This document shows, in pieces, positions 35,353-43,605 of a stretch of 64,000 nt of DNA. Both the position numbers and the translations under genes were made by a program. The stretch is from the NCBI GenBank assembly GCA_027484605.1, contig JAIXSR010000140.1, forward strand, positions 17,492 to 81,491, read 5' to 3'. The stretch's first letter is position 1. Every line of letters begins with the position of its first letter. Below the pieces are notes generated by a model. The model was not told the origin of the DNA and searched no databases. It saw nothing but the letters and a program-made list of their open reading frames with translations. Source of the DNA: Hyphomicrobiales bacterium (lineage in GTDB: Bacteria > Pseudomonadota > Alphaproteobacteria > Rhizobiales > Beijerinckiaceae).

Positions 35353-35937
35353 TCAGCCGTTCCAGGTCCGGAAGACGCTGTCGAGGGCCGGCTTCGGCTT
35401 GGCCGGCGGCCAGTCCTGCGTGGAACCAATGGCCACGATCGAGACGAAATGCTCGTTCGGTCCGAGCCCGAAACCCTCGCGGAACGCCTTCGTTTCCAGG
35501 AAGCGGCCCGAACGGATCGCCGCGGCAAAGCCGAGCGCCTGCACGGCAAGCACCAGGTTTTCAAGGGCGCAGCCCACGGCGAGCCATTGGTCGGAAGCGG
35601 GGATCTTCGGATGCGTCGGCTCGATCCGGGCGATGACGCCCACGAGACAGGGGCCCTGATAGGCCTTTTCCCGCGCGCGCTGGATCTCCTCCTCGGGCGC
35701 TTCCGGGGTCATCTCCCGCGTCGCCGCGCCGAGAAGGTCGGCCAGCCTGTCCCGGGCGGGATCCGCGAGGGCAAGGAAGCGGAACGGCACGATCCGCCCG
35801 TGATCCGGCGCCCGCGACGCCGCCTCGACGATCAGCCGGAGCTGTGATTCATCAGGGCCGGGCGCGGCCAGCATCCGGGCATTCGCCGAGCGGCGGGCGA
35901 ACAGGGCGTCGATCACGGGGTGGGAATGGGGCGTCAT
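35353..35937 (-). CDS. Nitroreductase family protein (YdjA-like)
   Basis: FMN-dependent nitroreductase-fold enzyme of 194 residues, the short YdjA type. RRSANARMLAAPGPDE begins the FMN-binding arm; EAASRAPDHGRIVPFRFLA is the hallmark of this subgroup. SDQWLAVGCALENLVLAVQA and FVSIVAIGS follow. ATG at 35937 has AGGA upstream. Physiological substrate unknown. Confidence 0.88.
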   Translation of the reverse strand: MTPHSHPVIDALFARRSANARMLAAPGPDESQLRLIVEAASRAPDHGRIVPFRFLALADPARDRLADLLGAATREMTPEAPEEEIQRAREKAYQGPCLVGVIARIEPTHPKIPASDQWLAVGCALENLVLAVQALGFAAAIRSGRFLETKAFREGFGLGPNEHFVSIVAIGSTQDWPPAKPKPALDSVFRTWNG

Positions 35938-36140
35938 GGCATGTCCTGCGGCAGGTGAGCTCCGGAGGTAAGCCGCGATTCCGGGTGCGGCAAGGGGCAT
36001 CCCGGTGCGGCAAGGGACAAACGCGGCTCCTGGTCCGGAAACGGACCGGCGGAACGTGCTGATTTTGTCACGAGTGTGGCTTGCGCCATACAGCCAGCCC
36101 CCGGGGGCTCTTCTAGGGTCAAGCCCTGAAAGGATGGGAC

Positions 36141-37433
36141 ATGGCGATCGAATCGCACAATGCCACCGGGCCGGATGATCCCGCCAAGGCAGCGGCAGGC
36201 ATGCTGCTGCGGTTCGGCTTTGCGATTCTCGCCATTGTCACGCCGAGCGCCACGTTGCTCTCGCGTTGGGTCATCGTGATTCTCGTGCCCATCGCCGCCG
36301 TCCTGATCATCCTCGCGGTGCTTCTCCGGCGCGACCCTGCCCGTCTGGTGGATGCCTGCCGCGACGCCCTCGTCTCATGGCCGGGCGTCACGGCCGTCCT
36401 GCTGGTGATCTGGGCGCTGTTCTCGCTGTCCTGGACACCGATGCCGGGCGAGGCTTCCGCCCGCTTTTTCAAGACGATCGGCGTTGTCCTGCTCGGCTTC
36501 ATGGCTGTTCAGGCCCTGCCGCGGAAGATGCGTGCGACAAACCTCCATCTCGTGACGATCGGCGTCGCGCTCGGGGCTGTCCTGTTGCTGGCCGGCCGGG
36601 CCCTCGAACTGGCCGGCCTCGCCTCGTTCCAGTTTCCCGCGGCGACGCCGGGCCGCGCCACGGTCCTGATTGCCTGTCTCGGCTGGGCGGCGGCAGCGTG
36701 GCTGATGATCAAGAACCGCCGCTTGCTCGCCGCCATCCTTCTCGTGCTCATCTTCGCCGCAGCCCTGTCGGGCCCGACCGGCGAGGCCATCCTGCCGACA
36801 GGGATCGGCTTCCTCGTCTTCGCCCTCGCCTGGGCTGTCCCGGAGCGCGCCGGCCGCATCCTCGCCATCTTCTTTGCCCTGCTGGTCGGCATCGCGCCCT
36901 TCCTGCCGCTGCTCGCCAAACTCGCAACCCTGATTCCCGGCATCACGCCGGGTCAGGCGCTGGTCACCGGTGCGCTGTGGTGGGAACTGATCCAGCAGGA
37001 TCCGCTCGCCGTGCTGACCGGCCGGGGAATCGAGGCCATCGGCAAGGCCCGGCTGGACGGCCTCGTGCCCGCGGCGGTGCCCAGCACGCTGATCTCCGAT
37101 CTCTGGTTCGATCTCGGCCTGCTCGGGGCGCTGGCGACGGCCTTTCTGGTGTTCCTCACCTTCCGGGCTGCAGGGCGGTTCGGGCTGGAAGTGGCGCCCT
37201 TCGCACTGGCCGGCCTGGCCTCCGCCTTCACCTTCACCTTCCTCGAGCGCGGTGCCACGCAGACCTGGTGGCTGAACGGCATGACCGTCTTCGCAATCCT
37301 CCTGATGTCGGTGGAGCGCGGCCGGTACCGCACGGTCCGCCCCCGGGCTGCGATCGAACCGGACCTCGCGGCGAATGGCCGGTCCATGCGCATCGGGAAT
37401 GTCTCCATGCATCCGGCTGATCCGATTCCGTGA
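36141..37433 (+). CDS. O-antigen ligase/polymerase-like membrane protein
   Basis: Polytopic protein of 430 residues with about ten to eleven hydrophobic segments. The text WALFSLSWTPMPGEASARF near residue 93 is typical of WaaL/Wzy-like O-antigen ligase family members. A large periplasmic-type loop containing WWELIQQDPLAVLTGRGIEAIG (in parts) follows at about 275-300, then FDLGLLGALATAFLVF. AAAGGATGGGAC precedes the ATG. No glycan biosynthesis genes are adjacent, so it is an orphan. The fold family is likely; the exact role is inference. Confidence 0.7.
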   Translation: MAIESHNATGPDDPAKAAAGMLLRFGFAILAIVTPSATLLSRWVIVILVPIAAVLIILAVLLRRDPARLVDACRDALVSWPGVTAVLLVIWALFSLSWTPMPGEASARFFKTIGVVLLGFMAVQALPRKMRATNLHLVTIGVALGAVLLLAGRALELAGLASFQFPAATPGRATVLIACLGWAAAAWLMIKNRRLLAAILLVLIFAAALSGPTGEAILPTGIGFLVFALAWAVPERAGRILAIFFALLVGIAPFLPLLAKLATLIPGITPGQALVTGALWWELIQQDPLAVLTGRGIEAIGKARLDGLVPAAVPSTLISDLWFDLGLLGALATAFLVFLTFRAAGRFGLEVAPFALAGLASAFTFTFLERGATQTWWLNGMTVFAILLMSVERGRYRTVRPRAAIEPDLAANGRSMRIGNVSMHPADPIP

Positions 37434-37524
37434 AGTCGGGCATGGCCAAGGGCGTCCGATCCGCTAGAATGCAGCCTGATCCGGTGCGGCTCGCACCGCC
37501 CTTTCCCGAGATTGGACCCTGACC

Positions 37525-38691
37525 ATGACGATTGATCCGCGCATCCTTTCCCTGAAGGATGAAGTCACCGCCTGGCGCCGTGATTTCCACGCGCATCCCG
37601 AAACCCTCTATGATGTGCACCGCACGGCGGGCATCGTCGCGCAGAAGCTGCGCGAATTCGGCTGCGACGAGGTGGTCGAGGGGATCGGCAAGACCGGCGT
37701 CGTCGGCGTCGTCCATGGCCGCAACGGCCCCGGTGGCCGGGTCGTCGGGCTGCGGGCCGACATGGATGCGCTGCCGATCTCGGAAGAGACGAACCTGCCG
37801 CACCGCTCGACCATTCCCGGCAAGATGCATGCCTGCGGCCATGACGGCCATACCTCGATGCTGCTGGGCGCGGCCAAGCATCTGGCTGAAGCGCGCGATT
37901 TCGAGGGGACGGTCGTCCTGATCTTCCAGCCGGCCGAAGAGGGCGGTGCCGGCGGCAAGGCCATGGTGGATGATGGGATGATGACCCGCTGGAAGATCGA
38001 CGAGGTCTATGGCATGCACAACATGCCCGGCCTGCCGCCCGGCCATTTCTCGCTCCGGCCGGGCCCGCTCATGGCAGCGACCGCTTATTACACCCTCACC
38101 ATCGAGGGTCGCGGTGCCCATGCCGCCAAGCCGCATGAGGGGATCGACCCCGTGCTGGTCGGCGCGCATATCATCACGGCCCTCCAGTCGATCGCCTCGC
38201 GGACGATCGATCCGCTGAAATCGATCGTCGTGTCCAACACGGTGTTCCAGGCGGGCGAGGCGCAGAATGTCATTCCGCAGCGCGCCGTCCTGCGCGGCAC
38301 GGTGCGCACGCTCGACAACGAGGTGCGGGACCTGGCCGAGGAGCGCTTCAAGGCCATCGTCGAGGGCACGGCCCGCATGCTCGGTGCGGAGGTCACGCTC
38401 GACTACCGCCGCGGTTATCCGGCCACGGTCAATCATCCCCGGGAAACCCGCTTCGCCACCGAGATCGCCCGGAAGATCGCCGGCGCCGGCCAGGTCGACG
38501 ACGATGCCGTGCCGACCATGGGCGGCGAGGACTTCTCCTACATGCTGCTGGAGCGGCCGGGCGCCTTCATCTTCATCGGCAATGGCGACACGGCCGGCCT
38601 GCATCACCCGGCCTATGACTTCAATGACGAGGTAATTCCCGTCGGCATCCAGTACTGGGCGGATCTCGCCCGGGCCCGGACGGCAGCCTGA
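37525..38691 (+). CDS. M20 family metallo-aminoacylase/hippurate hydrolase-like
   Basis: Zinc amidohydrolase of the M20D group, 388 residues, removing an acyl group from N-acyl amino acids. Metal ligand motifs: RRDFHAHPET, GLRADMDALPI, MHACGHDGHTSMLLGAA and FQPAEEGGAGG with the catalytic Glu, plus the C-terminal HHPAYDFND His. It leads the plus-strand run with otnK (19 bases downstream). A remote but interesting option is deacylation of N-acetyl-glutamate made by DgcN/DgcA. Confidence 0.9.
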   Translation: MTIDPRILSLKDEVTAWRRDFHAHPETLYDVHRTAGIVAQKLREFGCDEVVEGIGKTGVVGVVHGRNGPGGRVVGLRADMDALPISEETNLPHRSTIPGKMHACGHDGHTSMLLGAAKHLAEARDFEGTVVLIFQPAEEGGAGGKAMVDDGMMTRWKIDEVYGMHNMPGLPPGHFSLRPGPLMAATAYYTLTIEGRGAHAAKPHEGIDPVLVGAHIITALQSIASRTIDPLKSIVVSNTVFQAGEAQNVIPQRAVLRGTVRTLDNEVRDLAEERFKAIVEGTARMLGAEVTLDYRRGYPATVNHPRETRFATEIARKIAGAGQVDDDAVPTMGGEDFSYMLLERPGAFIFIGNGDTAGLHHPAYDFNDEVIPVGIQYWADLARARTAA

Positions 38692-38710
38692 CGCGGGGCA
38701 GGGGGCAGGG

Positions 38711-39979
38711 ATGCTGCTGGGTTCGGTTGCGGATGATTTCACCGGCGCGAGCGATCTCGCCAATACGCTCGCCAGGGGCGGCATGCGGACGACCCTGTTC
38801 GTCGGCATCCCCGATTCCGTCCGGCCGGAATGCGAGGCCGGCGTCATCGCCCTGAAATCAAGGTCGATCCCGGTGGCCGATGCGGTCGGGCAGAGCCTTG
38901 CTGCCCTGCACGCCCTCCGCGCCGCCGGGGCCGGCCAGATCCTGTTCAAATACTGCTCGACCTTCGATTCGACCCGCGTGGGCAATATCGGGCCGGTCGC
39001 GGATGCGATGATCGAAGCGCTTTCCGCCCCGGTCGCCATCGTCTGCCCCGCTTTCCCGACCAATCTCCGGACGATCTATCGCGGGCATCTCTTCGTCGGC
39101 GACAAGCTCCTCAGCGAGAGCGGCATGGAGAAGCACCCGCTCACGCCGATGACGGATGCCAATCTCCAGCGCTGGCTGTCCTACCAGTCGCAGAACCGGA
39201 TCGGGCTGATCACGCTCGACACGATCCGCAAGGGCCCCGAGGCCATCCGCGCAGCCCTCGGGGAGGCGGCACGCCGCAAGGAAAAGCTCGTCATCTGCGA
39301 CGCGATTGCCGACGAGGATCTCATGCGGCTCGGGGAGGCGGCAAAGGGCATGGCGCTCGTCACTGGCGGCTCCGGCATCGCCTTGGGCCTGCCGGCCAAT
39401 TTCGGCCGGAGCCCGGCCGCTGCTGCCCCGCCGCCGCAAGCGCCGCAGGGCAGGGCCATCGCCCTGTCCGGTTCCTGTTCACGCGCCACCCTGGCCCAGG
39501 TTGCCCTGCACCGGGCCGAAGCGCCGTCCCTGGCGCTGGATGCCGCCGCGATCGTCGAATCGCGCTTTGCCCCGGCCGATGTGATGGCCTGGCTCGCGGG
39601 CGAGGCCGGAAAGGCGGCACTGCCCCTCGTCTATTCGAGCGCTGCGCCGGAGGATGTCTCGGCCCTGCAGGCCCGGTTCGGCACCGGAGAAGTGGCCCAT
39701 GCCATCGAATCCTTCTTTGCCGGGCTGGCCCGGATGCTGGTCGCGGCCGGCTATCGCCGGCTGATCACGGCAGGCGGCGAGACCTCCAGTGCCATCGTCA
39801 GCGGCCTGGACCTGAAGGCACTGGCGATCGGCCCCGAAATCGATCCCGGCGTCCCGGCCCTGGTCCATGAGGGCGAGCCGGCGCTGGCCCTTGCCCTCAA
39901 GAGCGGCAATTTCGGCGCGCCTGATTTCTTCGCCAAGGCGCTCGGCGTCATGGATCGCATGGCCGGGGGGCCGGCCTGA
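38711..39979 (+). CDS. otnK: 3-oxo-tetronate kinase OtnK (four-carbon acid sugar kinase)
   Basis: DUF1537-type kinase of 422 residues that phosphorylates 2-/3-oxo-tetronates at C4. It opens GSVADDFTGASDLANTLA. CPAFPTNLRTIYRGHLFVG and VTGGSGIALGLPANF lie mid-protein. The nucleotide-binding end includes TAGGETSSAIVSGL and VPALVHEGEPALALALKSG. It shares one base with otnC (TGATG). Family assays place OtnK with OtnC in L-threonate or D-erythronate use. No dehydrogenase (LtnD) or OtnI isomerase is next to it. Confidence 0.9.
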   Translation: MLLGSVADDFTGASDLANTLARGGMRTTLFVGIPDSVRPECEAGVIALKSRSIPVADAVGQSLAALHALRAAGAGQILFKYCSTFDSTRVGNIGPVADAMIEALSAPVAIVCPAFPTNLRTIYRGHLFVGDKLLSESGMEKHPLTPMTDANLQRWLSYQSQNRIGLITLDTIRKGPEAIRAALGEAARRKEKLVICDAIADEDLMRLGEAAKGMALVTGGSGIALGLPANFGRSPAAAAPPPQAPQGRAIALSGSCSRATLAQVALHRAEAPSLALDAAAIVESRFAPADVMAWLAGEAGKAALPLVYSSAAPEDVSALQARFGTGEVAHAIESFFAGLARMLVAAGYRRLITAGGETSSAIVSGLDLKALAIGPEIDPGVPALVHEGEPALALALKSGNFGAPDFFAKALGVMDRMAGGPA

Positions 39980-40620
39980 TGCTGCCCGAAGCGGAAGCTA
40001 GGCTGGCGCTTGTCGAGGCGGGCCGGCATTTCGCGGCGATGGGCATGGCCATCGGCAGCGCGGGCAATCTCTCGATCCGCATTCCCGATGGCTATCTCGT
40101 GACGCCGACCAACTCGGCGCTCGGACGGCTGGATCCGGCCCGGCTCAGCAAGCTGGATACGGAATTCCGCGCGGTCGGGGGTGATGCGCCCACCAAGGAA
40201 GTCTCGCTCCATCGCGCCTTCTACGAGACGCGCCCGGATTGCGGGGCCGTCGTCCATCTCCATTCGACCCATGCCGCGGCCTTGTCCTTCCGGGCCGACC
40301 TGCCCGATACTGATCCGATCCCGCCTTTCTCGCCCTATTTCATCATGCGCGTCGGTCATGTCGCGGTCCTGCCTTATGCCCGGCCGGGCTCGGACCGGAT
40401 CGGCGAGATGATCCGGAATCTCGGGGGCCGCTACCGGGCTGTCCTTCTGGCCAATCACGGTCCGGTCACGGCCGGGCGCAGCCTCGCCGAGGCCATCTCC
40501 GCCGCGGAGGAATTCGAGGAGACGGCCCGTCTCTACCTGATGCCGGGCATCCACCCGCTGCGCCTGCTCTCGGAGGCCGAGATCGCGGATCTGGTGGCGA
40601 CCTTCCGGCTGGATTGGTGA
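39979..40620 (+). CDS. otnC: 3-oxo-tetronate 4-phosphate decarboxylase OtnC (class II aldolase)
   Basis: Zn-dependent class II aldolase/adducin fold, 213 residues, producing dihydroxyacetone phosphate by decarboxylation. Zn ligand histidines are in VVHLHSTHAAALSF, and a later His in VLLANHGPVTAGRS. The glycine-rich phosphate site is SAGNLSIRIPDGYLVTPT. It follows otnK directly and precedes mgsA by 3 bases, so its product is also the substrate of the next enzyme. Confidence 0.9.
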   Translation: MLPEAEARLALVEAGRHFAAMGMAIGSAGNLSIRIPDGYLVTPTNSALGRLDPARLSKLDTEFRAVGGDAPTKEVSLHRAFYETRPDCGAVVHLHSTHAAALSFRADLPDTDPIPPFSPYFIMRVGHVAVLPYARPGSDRIGEMIRNLGGRYRAVLLANHGPVTAGRSLAEAISAAEEFEETARLYLMPGIHPLRLLSEAEIADLVATFRLDW

Positions 40621-40623
40621 GCC

Positions 40624-41013
40624 ATGGCGCCGGAACCGAAAACCCTTGCCCTCGTAGCGCATGACCGGATGAAGGAGGCGCTGGCCGATTGGGCCGAGGC
40701 CAACCTGGCCGCACTGGAAGCGCACCGCCTCTTCTGTACCGGCACAACCGGCTCGGTCCTCCGGAAACGGTGCCCCGGGCTTTCGATCACCCGCCTGGCC
40801 TCCGGCCCGCTGGGCGGCGACCAGCAGATCGGGGCGCTGATTGTCGAGGGCCGGATCGATGCCGTCATCTTCTTCATCGATCCGCTCTCGCCCATGCCGC
40901 ATGACGTCGACATCAAGGCCCTGCTCCGCCTCGCCGTCGTCTATGACGTGCCCATCGCCCTGAGCCGCCGGACGGCCGATCTTTTCGTCGCGGCGGGCCT
41001 TCTGACCGCTTGA
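40624..41013 (+). CDS. mgsA: Methylglyoxal synthase
   Basis: 129-residue enzyme converting dihydroxyacetone phosphate to methylglyoxal and phosphate. Phosphate-binding TGTTGSVLR and the catalytic Asp in [17 protein letters not shown] are present. The family His is in [15 protein letters not shown]. Full length for the family (about 130-150). It ends the otnK-otnC-mgsA run, a pairing that would dispose of surplus DHAP and release phosphate. Confidence 0.92.
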   Translation: MAPEPKTLALVAHDRMKEALADWAEANLAALEAHRLFCTGTTGSVLRKRCPGLSITRLASGPLGGDQQIGALIVEGRIDAVIFFIDPLSPMPHDVDIKALLRLAVVYDVPIALSRRTADLFVAAGLLTA

Positions 41014-41346
41014 TGGCGGCGCTCCAACCTTTGACTCTGGCTGTCCATGGCCCCGGTCCGGAGATCGCTGTTGGTGATGGCTGCCGGCCTCGTCATCCGG
41101 TTGCCCGGGCGGATGGGCCGCCATGGCCATTATTCGGGCCGGAACTTGTAGAATGGCCGATTCCGCGCTATTATTCCTGTCATCGATTTGGCCGGACGAC
41201 CGGGCCGCTTTGGGACTACCAGGCGCACGTTCAGACTGCTCTCCAAAGATCGACCATCGGGGCGCGGAAATTCCAAACTCCAAACGTGTAATGATTGCCG
41301 AGAGATCGGCAAACTGTCGAGACCTGATAGTCCAAAGGATAGACCC
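41014..41346. promoter_or_regulatory. Non-coding gap, probable long cspA leader
   Basis: 333 bases without a supportable gene, AT-richer near 41150-41200 and 41270-41330. Cold-shock genes often have long folded leaders. Here AAAGGAT precedes the start and GATTGCCGAGAGATCGGCAA near 41293 could pair internally (TTGCCGA / TCGGCAA). The structure is not computed. Confidence 0.4.
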
Positions 41347-41556
41347 ATGAGCACCGGAACCGTGAAGTGGTTCAATGAACAGAAGGGCTACGGATTCATT
41401 CAGCCGGATGATGGCGGCAAGGATGTTTTCGTGCATATCAGTGCCGTGCAGCGTTCGGGCCTCCAGGGCCTTCGCGACGGCCAGAAAGTCTCTTACGAAC
41501 TGCAGGCCGATCGCCGTACGGGCAAGATGGCCGCGGTGAATCTGCAGGCGATCTGA
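41347..41556 (+). CDS. Cold-shock protein (CspA family)
   Basis: 69-residue single-strand nucleic acid chaperone. RNP1 [10 protein letters not shown] and RNP2 VFVHISAVQ are intact in an OB fold starting [10 protein letters not shown]. It is 120 bases before the long IF-1 gene on the same strand, with a hairpin between them. Typical of an alphaproteobacterial CspA; the expected regulation is by temperature or growth phase through the leader. Confidence 0.96.
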   Translation: MSTGTVKWFNEQKGYGFIQPDDGGKDVFVHISAVQRSGLQGLRDGQKVSYELQADRRTGKMAAVNLQAI

Positions 41557-41565
41557 CGTGAACCC

Positions 41566-41586
41566 GCGGCCCGGCAATCGGGCCGC
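41566..41586 (+). terminator. Hairpin between cspA and infA
   Basis: GCGGCCCG-GCAAT-CGGGCCGC, a perfect 8-base stem 10 bases past the cspA stop. A second weaker hairpin with TTCTTCC follows near 41601-41630. No T-run follows the first, so termination may be partial. Confidence 0.6.
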
Positions 41587-41676
41587 GATCAGGTAGGGTG
41601 GAGCCGTTCCGGGTTTCGGAGCGGCTTCTTCCTGTTTCTGCGCGCGGTATGCGCGCCATAGAGGAAGGTTTGGCGG

Positions 41677-41964
41677 ATGGCGAAGGAAGAAGTGATCCAG
41701 TTCGAGGGGTTGGTGCTGGAATTGTTGCCGGATGCGCGTTTCCGGGTCCAGCTCGACAGCGGACACGAGATCATCGCCTATACTGCCGGCAAGATGAAGA
41801 AGAACCGCATCAAGACCCTCGCGGGAGACCGCGTCACGGTCGAGATGTCGCCCTATGATCTCGAGAAGGGCCGCCTCGTCTTCCGCCACAAGGACGAGCG
41901 TTCGGGCTTCACTCCGGGCGGCGCGCGTCCGCCGCAGAAGGGCCAGCCGCCCAAGCGGCGCTGA
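41677..41964 (+). CDS. infA: Translation initiation factor IF-1, extended paralogue
   Basis: 95-residue IF-1. The S1-like OB fold (about 1-72) reads [18 protein letters not shown], then [20 protein letters not shown] and [18 protein letters not shown]. The canonical IF-1 is about 72 residues. This copy adds about 23 basic and Pro/Gly-rich residues ([17 protein letters not shown]). Such a copy beside a cold-shock gene is found in related Hyphomicrobiales, where the housekeeping infA lies elsewhere. It may act under cold or stress. Confidence 0.92.
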   Translation: MAKEEVIQFEGLVLELLPDARFRVQLDSGHEIIAYTAGKMKKNRIKTLAGDRVTVEMSPYDLEKGRLVFRHKDERSGFTPGGARPPQKGQPPKRR

Positions 41965-41977
41965 CCGGACCTGACCC

Positions 41978-42889
41978 ATGACGGGCCGCGTCGTCGTTCT
42001 CGGCAGCGTCAACCGCGACCTTGTCCTCTCCGTACCGCATCATCCGCAGCCCGGTGAGACCCTGTCGGCCACCGGCTCGGCGGAGTTCCCGGGCGGCAAG
42101 GGCGCGAACCAGGCGGTCGCTTCCGCACGTGCCGGGGCGACCACATTGCTGGCCGGCGCGATCGGCGCCGACGGCTTCGGCGAGGCAATGCGGATGTTCC
42201 TGGCGGGCGAGGGCATCGATCTCGCTGCCTTGACCATCCGCGCCGGCCATCCGACCGGCCTCGCCGTGATTGCCGTCGATCCGCACGGACAGAACAGCAT
42301 CATGGTCGTTCCTGGTGCGAATGCCGCTTTGTCGGCTGCCGATGCCGCCGAGCTCGACATCCGCGCCGGTGATCTGGTGGTGGCCCCGTTCGAGGTGCCC
42401 GACAGCTTCATTCTCGAAGGATTCCGCAAGGCCCGCAAAGCAGGGGCGCGCACCGTGCTGAATCCGGCCCCGATGCGTGCGCATGATCCCGCCCTGATCG
42501 GGCTGACAGACCTGCTCGTCCTCAACGAGACCGAATTCGCGCAGATGACGGGAGCGGCCGGCCTCCCGGAAGGGCCGGCGCTCGAGGCCGCCTTGGCCGA
42601 CGCCTTGCCGGATGTCGCCATCCTCGTCCTGACGCGCGGTCCGGAGGGCGCCCTCGTGCGGGAGGGCCGGGCCGTTTTTGCCGTCCCCGGACACCGGGTC
42701 GCGGCGCGGGATACGACCGGCGCCGGCGATTGCTTTGTCGGCGTCCTCGCCGCCTCGCTTGCGCTCGGGCTGGCGCTGGCGCCGGCCCTGTCCCGCGCCA
42801 ATCGGGCCGCGGCGATCAGCGTCACCCGCGAGGGCGCCGGCGCCTCGATGCCCGGCGCCGCGGAGATCGAGGCCTTCGATCTCCGCTAG
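41978..42889 (+). CDS. rbsK: Ribokinase (PfkB family)
   Basis: PfkB-family sugar kinase of 303 residues. Substrate motif FPGGKGANQAVASARAG is at about 32-48. The anion-hole and catalytic base lie in DTTGAGDCFVGVLAASL (about 244-260). Also LNETEFAQMTG. It follows infA by 13 bases without a clear ribosome-binding site, so it may be read from that transcript. No ribose transporter is near; other nucleoside or sugar substrates are possible. Confidence 0.88.
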   Translation: MTGRVVVLGSVNRDLVLSVPHHPQPGETLSATGSAEFPGGKGANQAVASARAGATTLLAGAIGADGFGEAMRMFLAGEGIDLAALTIRAGHPTGLAVIAVDPHGQNSIMVVPGANAALSAADAAELDIRAGDLVVAPFEVPDSFILEGFRKARKAGARTVLNPAPMRAHDPALIGLTDLLVLNETEFAQMTGAAGLPEGPALEAALADALPDVAILVLTRGPEGALVREGRAVFAVPGHRVAARDTTGAGDCFVGVLAASLALGLALAPALSRANRAAAISVTREGAGASMPGAAEIEAFDLR

Positions 42890-42898
42890 CCACAGGCC

Positions 42899-43552
42899 TC
42901 AGGCGGGCTCGGCGTCCCGGCGCACCATCATTTCCTTGTACGCCGCCCGGGTATGGCAGGTCCGCAGCCAGGCGCTGACGGCCGGCGCAGCTTCCCAGAG
43001 CGTCTTCGCCGGAAGGGCATAGCGCATGACTTCGGCGACATTGATATCGGCCACCGTGAACCGGTCCCCGAGAATGTAGGGTTGGCGGGAGAGATGCTCG
43101 TTCAGCACCCGGAACGGAGCAGCCAGCGCCTCGACAGCCGCTGCGGCAGCCGTGGCATCGCGTTCTTCCGGCGGCTTCGCAGCCATGTTGTAGAGAACCT
43201 GGATCGAATGCGGCTCGACCCCGGTCGCGGCCCAGAGCGTCCACATGATGGCCTGGCCTTCCTCGGCCACATCGGCCGGCGCCAGCGGGCCGCCATGCTT
43301 GCGGGCGAGATAGAGCGTGATCGCGAGGGATTCGTGCAGGACGAGGCCATCATCCTCGATCGAGGGGATTTGCCCGCTCGGATTGACCTTCAGGAATTCC
43401 GGTGAGCGGGTATGCACCGTGCCGGGCGGAATCTCGCCCTTGAAGCGGTTGGCCTGGATCACCGGCACCTGCTTGAACGGCAACCCGAGTTCCAGCGCGA
43501 GCCAGGCAATCCGCGACGCGCGCGAGCGATAGACACCATAGAGCGTGAACAT
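42899..43552 (-). CDS. Glutathione S-transferase family protein
   Basis: 217-residue GST. The thioredoxin-fold N-terminal part opens MFTLYGVYRSRASRIAW, with the Ser/Arg active-site region, and has the cis-Pro and GSH-binding SIEDDGLVLHESLAI. The helical C-terminal domain contains LGDRFTVADINVAEVMRYAL. AGGAGA precedes ATG at 43552. It is downstream of cysG on the same strand but with 53 bases between, and unrelated in function. Confidence 0.9.
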   Translation of the reverse strand: MFTLYGVYRSRASRIAWLALELGLPFKQVPVIQANRFKGEIPPGTVHTRSPEFLKVNPSGQIPSIEDDGLVLHESLAITLYLARKHGGPLAPADVAEEGQAIMWTLWAATGVEPHSIQVLYNMAAKPPEERDATAAAAAVEALAAPFRVLNEHLSRQPYILGDRFTVADINVAEVMRYALPAKTLWEAAPAVSAWLRTCHTRAAYKEMMVRRDAEPA

Positions 43553-43605
43553 CAAAGAGAGTCTCCTGAGGGAATGACCTGTGATCGCACAAGCTTCCCC
43601 GGAAC

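Noticed and set aside
41010..41291. 93-codon frame between mgsA and cspA
   Set aside because: No ribosome-binding site, no family match, and it overlaps the probable cspA leader.
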